A DNA stretch of 12,304 nucleotides from an uncultured Alphaproteobacteria bacterium (GTDB lineage Bacteria; Pseudomonadota; Alphaproteobacteria; Rs-D84), in contig CALXPA010000020.1 in assembly GCA_944390185.1 (NCBI GenBank), forward strand, positions 1 to 12,304. The letters run 5' to 3'. Numbering within the stretch: position 1 is the stretch's first letter; every line of letters starts with the position of its first letter. Under the pieces are notes generated by a model that saw nothing but the letters and a program-made list of their open reading frames with translations, was not told the origin of the DNA and searched no databases. Made by a program: the position numbers and the translations under genes. Shown piece after piece: positions 7,453 through 12,304 of the stretch.

Positions 7453-7466
7453 CCCGGAATTCCGGG
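7453..7466. repeat. Perfect 14-base palindrome downstream of prfA
   Basis: CCCGGAATTCCGGG is self-complementary over 14 bases. It is preceded by a short direct repeat (AAAATGCCC twice, within 7438-7455) and followed by a G7 run (7472-7478). No T run follows, so it is unlikely to be an intrinsic terminator for prfA. It could be an operator or a fragment of a dispersed palindromic repeat. Confidence 0.6.
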
Positions 7467-7485
7467 GTACAGGGGGGGATAAAAC

Positions 7486-7596
7486 ACTGCCTAATTTAAA
7501 CCACCGTTTAGATTAGGCATAACAGCAGGAGAAAAATATGCAGATTTCCGGGATTTTTAGCAAGAAAATACTGCCTAATCTAAACGGTGGTTTTTT
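7486..7596 (+). promoter_or_regulatory. Leader with two mutually exclusive hairpins around the start of the Cys-rich gene
   Basis: One element occurs three times. TGCCTAATTTAAAC (7488-7501) can pair with GTTTAGATTAGGCA (7506-7519), giving a 14-bp stem with one U-G pair and a CACC loop. The same 3' arm, extended to 7498-7519, is also perfectly complementary over 22 bases to 7572-7593 inside the coding sequence. That second hairpin has a 52-base loop holding the ribosome-binding site (AGGAG, 7527-7531) and the ATG at 7538, and it runs into six Ts (7591-7596). The two structures cannot form together. This is the layout of an attenuator or translational switch, with hairpin 1 as the anti-hairpin. 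No ligand domain is recognised, and function is an inference. Confidence 0.6.
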
Positions 7597-8554
7597 GTGC
7601 ATATTGGCATGTATGTTTTGTACGCCGGCCCCAGCGATGCCGGGTACAGTAACATTGGAAAAATACGGGCTGACTTACTTGTATACAGTTAACCCCACCA
7701 CCTGTGAACAAGATTATACCTATACCTGTTATACGGATGACTCGTATACTCTGGCAGTGCAGCACATAGATGGGGATGTCTCGTCATTCCAGGGATGCGT
7801 GACGTTGGACTTCCAAGGTATTACGTATTGGGAAAATAGTAATGGTAAAGGGTATAAATTACACGGATGCAGGATTGCTGGTTTTGTGCACAATCCCACC
7901 CCCACCACTGCGCCTCATTGCAAGGCGGCGTGTTCTGGTGGCGGTACAACACCATCCGGCAGCCAGATATATGATGGCTGTTGGGATGCAAATGGCGGCG
8001 CCGCCAGATCGCGGTGCTATAGTTCGAGCTGTATGGGACCGGCGACAGGTACAGATACTACGTGTCCCCAACTGTGTTGGGGTGTGGGGGTGTGCAGCGG
8101 GCGGTATAATTATCCTGGGGTGGATTCCAACGGGAACTTGAGTTGCCAGGCGGGATGTGTTTTTACGTGTCCAGAAGGGAAGTATGGAAAACCGTGGGTA
8201 AGACCGAGTATTGTTACGGGGGATGCGACAGAGTGGGCCAATACCGCCGCAGCGAGTATGTCTTGTAAACAACCAAACGAAGCAGGGTGGTATTTGCCGC
8301 CGGGCAATAATTATTATCTGCCGGACTATCGGTATACAGATTGTATGTCTGGTTGGTACCAAAGTGGAAGCACAACACGGGCGTGTGCACAATGTGCGGC
8401 ACCCAAGCCAGGCGAAACAAATGCTGGCGTCGTATCAGATGTGGGAGAAAACAATGGGATCACTTCGTGTTATATTCCAGGAAACACAAGGTTTTCCGAT
8501 GAATCTGGGTCTGGACGTTATCTTCAGAACTGTTCCTATGTCCAGGGTAATTAG
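7538..8554 (+). CDS. Secreted cysteine-rich protein of unknown function
   Basis: A 338-residue protein with an N-terminal export signal: basic FSKK, then a hydrophobic segment FLCILACMF, and a likely cleavage after APA near residue 33. ILAC (22-25) could instead be a weak lipobox. The mature part holds about 21 cysteines spaced along its whole length, many as CxxxC or CxxC pairs (CKAAC, CYSSSC, CPQLC, CQAGC, CAQC). It is rich in Gly, Ser, Thr and Tyr and has no further membrane helix. The last 80 residues (CMSGWYQSGS...CAQCAAPKPGETNAG...SCYIPG) vaguely resemble growth-factor-receptor-like or ephrin-receptor-like Cys repeats. I do not recognise a family with certainty. Disulfide-rich extracellular or periplasmic structure is inferred. 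The ribosome-binding site (AGGAG, 6 bases) is good and lies in the alternative-hairpin leader; residues 12-18 (LPNLNGG) are encoded by the repeat element itself. Confidence 0.8.
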   Translation: MQISGIFSKKILPNLNGGFLCILACMFCTPAPAMPGTVTLEKYGLTYLYTVNPTTCEQDYTYTCYTDDSYTLAVQHIDGDVSSFQGCVTLDFQGITYWENSNGKGYKLHGCRIAGFVHNPTPTTAPHCKAACSGGGTTPSGSQIYDGCWDANGGAARSRCYSSSCMGPATGTDTTCPQLCWGVGVCSGRYNYPGVDSNGNLSCQAGCVFTCPEGKYGKPWVRPSIVTGDATEWANTAAASMSCKQPNEAGWYLPPGNNYYLPDYRYTDCMSGWYQSGSTTRACAQCAAPKPGETNAGVVSDVGENNGITSCYIPGNTRFSDESGSGRYLQNCSYVQGN

Positions 8555-8576
8555 AAACGTGATATTGTGCGTGCAG

Positions 8577-8612
8577 AAAAGCGACCCATGTAACATGGGG
8601 CGCTTTTATTTT
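8577..8612. terminator. Intrinsic terminator shared by two convergent genes
   Basis: AAAAGCG and CCCATG (8577-8590) pair with CATGGG and CGCTTTT (8594-8607) around a TAA loop, with one A/G mismatch. On the plus strand TTTTATTTTT follows, a good intrinsic terminator for the Cys-rich gene. On the minus strand the stem ends in TTTT, so it may also stop the barrel gene's transcript. Confidence 0.85.
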
Positions 8613-8629
8613 TAATGCTTGTGGGGGCG

Positions 8630-9748
8630 TCAGAATATATATTTCATCGTTACTGCGCCGTTCCATCCCGCACGACCGCCATCACGACGATTCAGTGTCA
8701 GGTTTACATTAAATCGATCAATTGATTTTTCAATACCGATGCCATATTCTGTATAATCACGTGTGTCCAGTTCGTCGTATTTAACGCCGCCTGCAATCAC
8801 ACGGCCACCATGGCCAGACATAAATGCGTGGCGTACACCGATATAGCCAAACCAACCACGACCAACGTGCTTGATCGCGCGTAATGATGGGGCAATTTCG
8901 AACATGTTTAAATTCTGGTTCGCAACCGTGTCGCCAGACGCAGATATATAATCGGCCGCGCCAATCCACGTATATCCGGCATACACGCCCGGCTGTAACG
9001 TGAATGTATCGTCCAGTGCAATATTATATGTTGCGTTCATCGCCGCGCCAGCCCACATATTTGCAAATTCGTCTGTGCCGTATTCGCTTTCTGCGCCGTT
9101 ATACAGTGCACCCGCGTTCGCCGCCAATGATAAATTAAAGTTCTGGATATTATATCCGCTGTACACACCGACATAGCCGCCATTCTCGTTAATATCGATA
9201 AATTCGTTGTCCTGGGTGCCGCCAACGTATCCGCCAAAGATACCCCATTCGGATATGCCAATGCCCCACTGCGCTTCGCCCCCGGCCAATCCAAACATGA
9301 TCAAATCATAATCAGAATTTAATTCGTCGTAACCCTTGAACTTTACATCGTCACTGAAATGCTGCCAATTTATCCACAGGCTGTTAATAACAGGGCGGGT
9401 GTATTCTGGGGTGTCATATGCGTCGCCGCCATTGCGGCCAGTTTGCTGCAGCACGGTGCCGTCGTCGCCATATTCACCATACAGGTGCGGCCGACCGTAC
9501 ATGGGCAATGTGCCGTATACGAATGCGTCTGATTCATGGGCACGTTGGCCCATCGCACGGCGTCCCGCCAGTGCCGCGGATGCCGTACCTTCGAATGTTT
9601 GCATCGCGTTGTGCATGATTGAATGCTGGAACGCGGTGATATTGTTTGTCGTGAACGTGTTTGCGTATATGTGTGGGCGTGATGCCAACGCGCCGCCCAT
9701 CGACAGCATAAATACAGATAACGCAAATAAAGATACTGATGATTTCAT
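8630..9748 (-). CDS. Outer-membrane beta-barrel protein, autotransporter-barrel type
   Basis: A 372-residue protein with a clear signal peptide (MKSSVSLFALSVFMLSMGGALA, cleavage after ALA) and a C-terminal barrel ending in ...AVTMKYIF; a terminal Phe is the usual Bam-recognition end of outer-membrane proteins. The last 270 or so residues alternate amphipathic strands and turns (GGYVGVYSGYNI, FTLQPGVYAGYTWIGAADYI, MFEIAPSLRAIKHVGRGWFGYIGVRHAF, DYTEYGIGIEKSI), as in autotransporter beta domains. The region before it, about 80 residues after the signal, is too short for a normal passenger domain, and no protease or adhesin motif is seen. The start at 9748 is set by GGGAGGG 6 bases upstream and by the signal peptide; an ATG at 9784 is open but lacks both. 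It may be a porin-like or adhesin barrel. It converges on the Cys-rich gene and diverges from aroK. Confidence 0.85.
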   Translation of the reverse strand: MKSSVSLFALSVFMLSMGGALASRPHIYANTFTTNNITAFQHSIMHNAMQTFEGTASAALAGRRAMGQRAHESDAFVYGTLPMYGRPHLYGEYGDDGTVLQQTGRNGGDAYDTPEYTRPVINSLWINWQHFSDDVKFKGYDELNSDYDLIMFGLAGGEAQWGIGISEWGIFGGYVGGTQDNEFIDINENGGYVGVYSGYNIQNFNLSLAANAGALYNGAESEYGTDEFANMWAGAAMNATYNIALDDTFTLQPGVYAGYTWIGAADYISASGDTVANQNLNMFEIAPSLRAIKHVGRGWFGYIGVRHAFMSGHGGRVIAGGVKYDELDTRDYTEYGIGIEKSIDRFNVNLTLNRRDGGRAGWNGAVTMKYIF

Positions 9749-9828
9749 AATTGCCCTCCCATCCCGCTTGGTGCGGGGATTCATTCCCTATATCAGTGTG
9801 TATTATAGCATACTTTTCTTATTATCAA
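9749..9828 (-). promoter_or_regulatory. Promoter and 5' leader hairpin of the beta-barrel gene
   Basis: On the minus strand an extended -10, TGCTATAAT, occupies 9810-9802; TTGATA (9828-9823) lies 15 bases upstream, or TTTTGA at 17 bases. A start near 9795 would give a leader of about 47 bases. In that leader ATCCCCGC (9780-9773) pairs with GCGGGAT (9767-9761) around ACCAA with one bulged base, directly before the GGGAGGG ribosome-binding site. Confidence 0.6.
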
Positions 9829-9847
9829 AAATAAAAAGCAATTTTTA

Positions 9848-9876
9848 TTGAGTGAACATGTCTTTTTTATTAAAAT
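9848..9876 (+). promoter_or_regulatory. Putative aroK promoter close to the start codon
   Basis: TTGAGT (9848-9853) and TAAAAT (9871-9876) stand 17 bases apart. The -10 ends 7 bases before the ATG at 9884, so the transcript would be leaderless or nearly so. No Shine-Dalgarno sequence is visible before that ATG. It is divergent from the beta-barrel promoter. Confidence 0.4.
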
Positions 9877-9883
9877 TACCAGC

Positions 9884-10450
9884 ATGAAAGAAAATAAAGA
9901 AAATATTGTTCTGGATAAACCAATCGTGATGGTCGGACTGATGGGGGCCGGTAAAACCAGTGTGGGACGTGCGTTGGCGCGACGGCTGGGGATACCGTTT
10001 GTTGATTCTGATAAAGAGATCGAGGCCGCCGCAGGATGCAGTGTCGTTGATATCTTTGCAATGTATGGCGAAGATGAATTCCGGCGCGCAGAACAACGGA
10101 TAATTGCGCGGCTGTTCGATACGCCGCCTGTGACCAAGGTTATCTCTACGGGCGAGGGGGCCTTTATAACCCCGGCGGTACGGGAAATGGTCTTGGGGCG
10201 GGCGTTGTCTGTGTGGCTGCGGGCGGATTTAGATTTGCTGGTAAAGCGTACGAACTTTCGTGATACACGACCCCAGTTGCTGCACGCGGACAGCCGTAAA
10301 ATCTTGGGCCAATTAATCCAAGAACGCTATGACATATACGCGATGGCCGATATTACCGTCGAAACCCAGGATGAAAGCCTGCGTAAAACACTGGATAAAG
10401 TGGTCGATGCAATAAAAAACTATATCAAAAAAGGACAAAAAAATGGCTAA
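9884..10450 (+). CDS. aroK: Shikimate kinase
   Basis: Phosphorylates shikimate at the 3-hydroxyl in the aromatic amino acid pathway. The 188-residue protein has the Walker A loop GLMGAGKT (18-25), the shikimate-binding DSD (41-43), FRRAE (66-70), the nucleotide-lid region KRTNFRDTRPQLL (121-133) with R129, and a C-terminal extension of some 15 residues rich in Lys. The conserved shikimate-site Gly triplet is changed: STGEGAF (88-94) has Glu91 where the family has the middle Gly. The frame is open to a TTG at 9848, but the ATG at 9884 suits the family length. The usual neighbour aroB is absent; mscL overlaps the 3' end by 8 bases. Confidence 0.93.
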   Translation: MKENKENIVLDKPIVMVGLMGAGKTSVGRALARRLGIPFVDSDKEIEAAAGCSVVDIFAMYGEDEFRRAEQRIIARLFDTPPVTKVISTGEGAFITPAVREMVLGRALSVWLRADLDLLVKRTNFRDTRPQLLHADSRKILGQLIQERYDIYAMADITVETQDESLRKTLDKVVDAIKNYIKKGQKNG

Positions 10451-11003
10451 AAGCAAACTGATATCCGAATTTCGCGCATTCATAGAACGGGGCAGCGCAA
10501 TCGATATGGCGGTCGGTATCATCGTCGGCAGCGTTATGACGGGTATGGTCAATTCATTGGTCAAAGATATAATCATGCCACCAATCGGAATCTTGATTGG
10601 CGATATTGATTTTTCTCAATTTTTTGTCGTTTTGGCCGGTGGGACACCGGGTGCACACTATAATACTGTGGCCGAAGCCCAGGCGGCCGGCGCTACTACT
10701 ATGAATATAGGCGTTTTTTTGAATTCTGTGGTCAGTTTTATCATAACGATGCTGGCCATATTTATAATGGTGAAGATAATTAATCGGGTGCGTACGCAAA
10801 AGCCGACAACCAGAACGTGTCCGTATTGCAAGTCGTCGATTAATGCAATGGCGTCAAAATGTCCCAATTGTTGCTCGACAGTTGTGCCGGAAAAATTCGA
10901 TCCGAACCAGCCCAGTGCGTTGGAAACAGACCTGAAAAATATTGCAAAAACCGCGACAACACAATTGAAAAAAATTACGCGAATAACAAAGCGTTCTAAA
11001 TAA
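10443..11003 (+). CDS. mscL: Large-conductance mechanosensitive channel with C-terminal zinc ribbon
   Basis: Homopentameric inner-membrane channel that opens under membrane tension to release solutes during hypo-osmotic shock. Residues 1-20 are the N-terminal amphipathic helix (ISEFRAFIERGSAIDMAVG), TM1 is about 20-50 (VGIIVGSVMTGMVNSLVKDIIMPPIG), a periplasmic loop follows (52-88), and TM2 is about 89-115. At 186 residues it is longer than E. coli MscL (136). The addition is a four-cysteine zinc ribbon, C126-x2-C129-x10-C140-x2-C143, followed by a basic tail (150-186, ending KKITRITKRSK). Zinc-ribbon tails occur in many MscL proteins; the further basic tail is less usual. The start overlaps the aroK end by 8 bases, with AGGA 7 bases upstream. 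Confidence 0.93.
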   Translation: MAKSKLISEFRAFIERGSAIDMAVGIIVGSVMTGMVNSLVKDIIMPPIGILIGDIDFSQFFVVLAGGTPGAHYNTVAEAQAAGATTMNIGVFLNSVVSFIITMLAIFIMVKIINRVRTQKPTTRTCPYCKSSINAMASKCPNCCSTVVPEKFDPNQPSALETDLKNIAKTATTQLKKITRITKRSK

Positions 11004-11085
11004 TTTGTAATATTTTGTATCAAGAACGGAATAGGGGGGGGCACACCCACGTCTTTTATGTCGTGCGCATGCATGGCTGTGCCGA

Positions 11086-11164
11086 ATTATGTATAGTCGC
11101 ATCGCTTGTTTTGTTGCGCATGGGGTGGGTGTCGGTCGCGTGGTGTACGGGTGGTTTTGTGGCA
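11086..11164 (+). repeat. Degenerate direct repeat, copy 1 (copy 2 at 11407-11474)
   Basis: ATTATGTATAGT (11086-11097) recurs exactly at 11407-11418. Both copies are followed by a similar order of blocks: TTGTTTTGTTG against TTGGTTTGTTG, ATGGGGTGGGTG against TGGGGGTGGATG, and GGTGTACGGGTGGTTTTGTGGC against GGTTTATGGGTGGTTTGGGGGC (18 of 22 matching). Small gaps separate the blocks. Biased composition inflates the match, but the 12-base identity is not G+T-only. Confidence 0.4.
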
Positions 11165-11406
11165 CGATAAATATGGTTGGCCCAGTTATGGTTGGCACAA
11201 TTGGTGGAGTTTTTTGTTGTGATAATGGGCGTTGTGATATATGGATGGCGCATCGGAATTTTTTTTGCCGCGCGCAGAGAACGGGGCTTTGGGGGCTGCT
11301 TGGTCTATAAAATACATCGTGTAGTGAGCTTTGTCGATTTTTTTGCGACTTTTGGCTTGTGGCATGCTGGCGGTGGGGCATGTCCCACACAAGGCGCATA
11401 ATGTAT

Positions 11407-11474
11407 ATTATGTATAGTTTGGTTTGTTGTGTGGGGGTGGATGGTGGGGTTTATGGGTGGTTTGGGGGCTGTCT
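11407..11474 (+). repeat. Degenerate direct repeat, copy 2
   Basis: Second copy of the segment at 11086-11164, offset by 321 bases, starting with the identical 12-mer ATTATGTATAGT and followed by the same sequence of G+T-rich blocks with small deletions. It overlaps the G-quadruplex candidate. Confidence 0.4.
11433..11468 (+). other. Potential G-quadruplex motif
   Basis: Four G runs occur in 36 bases: G5 (11433-11437), G4 (11446-11449), G3 (11455-11457) and G5 (11464-11468), with spacers of 8, 5 and 6 bases. The first loop is slightly over the usual 7-base limit. The surrounding G+T richness makes chance occurrence quite possible. Confidence 0.4.
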
Positions 11475-11744
11475 GGTTTGGCTCTGGTTTTTGACTCTAG
11501 TTCGTCTTTGGTTTGGCTGGGGTTGATATCTTGTTTTGTGCTGGTGGTTTCTTTGTGTTATATTGTTATGTGACGCGGTGTTCTTTTTTTTGCCGCTTGT
11601 AGTTTTCTGAGAGTTTTCTTTGTGTTCTTCTTATTTGTTATCCCGGTACTTTTGACACATCGGAGTCCGGGTGAATTGGTGTCCTGTGCGTTAGCACAGA
11701 CAAAAGCGATTTGTGTCGCTGCGCGACGGCTCCCATGACCTGGA

Positions 11745-11800
11745 CCCCGTGGTCTGCATCCACCCACGGCGACACGTCGCGCGGGACCCGGGCCACGGGG
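11745..11800. repeat. Long-armed hairpin of repeat unit A
   Basis: CCCCGTGG (11745-11752) pairs with CCACGGGG (11793-11800) over 8 bp; an A-T pair outside makes 9. The 40-base loop is GC-rich and contains its own palindromic pieces, which looks like an insertion compared with the 7-base loop of unit B. Confidence 0.7.
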
Positions 11801-11857
11801 TGACAAGGGAAAAGCCCGGACCGCCGGGTGATGCAGGAAATGCCTGCGGCGCAATGG

Positions 11858-11877
11858 ATCCCGGCCTGCGCCGGGAT
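11858..11877. repeat. REP-like palindrome ATCCCGGC-CTGC-GCCGGGAT
   Basis: Perfect 8-bp stem with a 4-base loop, flanked by GG before and GACG after. It matches the common bacterial intergenic pattern GTCATCCCGG...CCGGGATCCA read on the minus strand. Confidence 0.85.
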
Positions 11878-11944
11878 GACGACAGACGGGGCGTGGGGTG
11901 ACAAGGAAGAAGTGTCGCTGCGCGACAGCTCCTTATGACCTGGG

Positions 11945-11965
11945 CCCCGCGATCAAGCCGCGGGG
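11945..11965. repeat. Hairpin of repeat unit B
   Basis: CCCCGCG (11945-11951) pairs perfectly with CGCGGGG (11959-11965) around ATCAAGC. It occupies the same place in unit B as the long-armed hairpin does in unit A. Confidence 0.8.
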
Positions 11966-11995
11966 TGACAAAGGTGGATGTGTCGCTGCGTGACG

Positions 11996-12304
11996 AATGA
12001 ATTTGGATGGGGGCTGGGATGGCGGATGAAAATTGAAAATGTTTATTTTAAATCAAAAATAATATATTGTAATTACAATTTATATATAACTTTAATGTTG
12101 TGGTGTTTTGGTGCAATTTCTGGGGTGTGGACGGGTGTTGGGGCGGCGTAAAAAGCGCGTTTTGCGCCCTATTCTGTCATTTTTTATCAAAAAACAAAAA
12201 AATGGCGGATTTCTGCGGGTTTGTCGGTTTTTTTGGCGGTCGCCGTGGGTTTATGTAAAGCTTTTTGTAAAATATTGTGTCTATTATATTGTTTTTGTTT
12301 GATT
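11996..12304. other. Non-coding end of the window, AT-rich with T and A runs
   Basis: I see no supportable gene in these 309 bases. An AT-rich stretch (about 12027-12095) follows the repeat cluster and holds a perfect palindrome. After 12100 the sequence again becomes G+T-rich on the plus strand, with TTTTTT-ATC-AAAAAA (12180-12194) and several T runs. Confidence 0.5.
12066..12079. promoter_or_regulatory. Perfect palindrome ATTGTAATTACAAT, operator-like
   Basis: Fourteen bases of perfect dyad symmetry within an AT-rich stretch that contains TATATT- and TATATA-like boxes. This size and symmetry suit a dimeric repressor site for a gene beyond the window edge, but no such gene is visible. Confidence 0.3.

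Larger units (their letters stand above)
11004..11640. other. Gene-free, strand-asymmetric G+T-rich region
   Basis: No coding sequence can be supported on either strand. The plus strand is strongly enriched in G and T, most of all at 11404-11560. It contains a G8 run (11034-11041), a short direct repeat TATGGTTGGC (11172-11181 and 11187-11196), a hairpin CATAAT-GTAT-ATTATG (11397-11412) and a cluster of G runs. Small open frames here are hydrophobic or low-complexity, lack ribosome-binding sites and match nothing I know. No terminator for mscL is obvious. Confidence 0.6.
11641..11995. repeat. Mosaic of small palindromic repeats (REP-like cluster)
   Basis: The stretch is a chain of short hairpins and duplicated blocks, much more GC-rich than its flanks. 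One block occurs twice with the same order: GTGTCGCTGCGCGAC (11713-11727, 11912-11926), GCTCC, ATGACCTGG (11735-11743, 11935-11943), CCCCG, then CGGGGTGACAA (11796-11806; CGGGGTGACAAA at 11961-11972). A third, truncated copy begins at 11980 (GTGTCGCTGCGTGAC). Further hairpins are CTGTGC-GTTA-GCACAG (11684-11699), CCCGG-ACCG-CCGGG (11815-11828) and GCAGG-AAATG-CCTGC (11833-11847). Translated on the minus strand it gives VIPAQAGI, a hallmark of non-coding repeat elements, so open frames here should not be called genes. Confidence 0.85.

Noticed and set aside
7498..7593. The 22-base inverted repeat as an invertible DNA switch
   Set aside because: The 52-base segment between arms carries no promoter-like sequence in either orientation and no recombinase is nearby; the third competing copy and T run fit an RNA switch better. 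It cannot be excluded from sequence alone.
9848..9883. Upstream TTG start for shikimate kinase
   Set aside because: It adds 12 residues not expected in the family, has no ribosome-binding site, and overlaps the likely -35 element.
11089..11401. Small plus-strand hydrophobic open frames (11089-11310 and 11177-11401)
   Set aside because: They lie in biased G+T-rich DNA, one starts at TTG, neither has a ribosome-binding site, and no family resemblance is seen.
11638..11904. Minus-strand open frames across the repeat cluster (also 11558-11854)
   Set aside because: The translation contains VIPAQAGI and other products of palindromic repeats, there is no ribosome-binding site, and the DNA is explained by the repeats.
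12141..12169. GCGC-based hairpin near 12155-12167 as a terminator on the minus strand
   Set aside because: The core stem is only about 4 bp and no gene on the minus strand leads into it.
12108..12302. A 64-codon frame near the window end, hydrophobic at its C terminus
   Set aside because: TTG start, no ribosome-binding site, composition like the non-coding flank, and no recognisable motif.

Overview
The window looks like chromosomal DNA from an alphaproteobacterium with a compact, fairly small genome, possibly an uncultured host- or gut-associated lineage. This placement is an inference. It rests on a histidyl-tRNA synthetase of the eukaryote/archaea-like type known from part of the Alphaproteobacteria, on tightly packed housekeeping genes, and on intergenic palindromic repeats of the kind whose spurious translation contains 'VIPAQAGI'. 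I cannot name a genus.

Bases 1-2034 carry the 3' end of uvrA, a free-standing signal-recognition-particle M domain (the Ffh RNA- and signal-peptide-binding domain without its GTPase), an unrecognised 102-residue protein and the 23S rRNA methyltransferase rlmE. They are packed with short gaps and an ATGA overlap, so they are probably one transcript. rnhA (minus strand) converges on rlmE and diverges from a compact transketolase. A YgjP-like zinc metallopeptidase follows, then hisS with its own promoter and prfA 4 bases after it.

Bases 7430-9850 are the accessory part. A leader contains three copies (two direct, one inverted) of a roughly 18-base element, which can fold into two mutually exclusive hairpins. 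The second hairpin encloses the ribosome-binding site and start codon and ends in a T tract inside the coding region. It precedes a secreted, very cysteine-rich protein. Converging on that gene across a shared terminator is an outer-membrane beta-barrel protein of autotransporter-barrel type. Divergent from the barrel gene is aroK, overlapped by an mscL with a C-terminal zinc ribbon.

Bases 11004-12304 hold no gene I can support. The first part is strongly G+T-rich on the plus strand, with a G8 run, a possible G-quadruplex and a degenerate direct duplication. Bases 11641-11995 are a mosaic of small palindromic repeats. The last 300 bases contain an AT-rich stretch with a perfect 14-base palindrome.

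The most unusual items are the stand-alone, RNA-motif-degenerate SRP M domain and the alternative-hairpin leader of the Cys-rich secreted protein. No CRISPR array, tRNA, rRNA, transposase or phage gene was seen.
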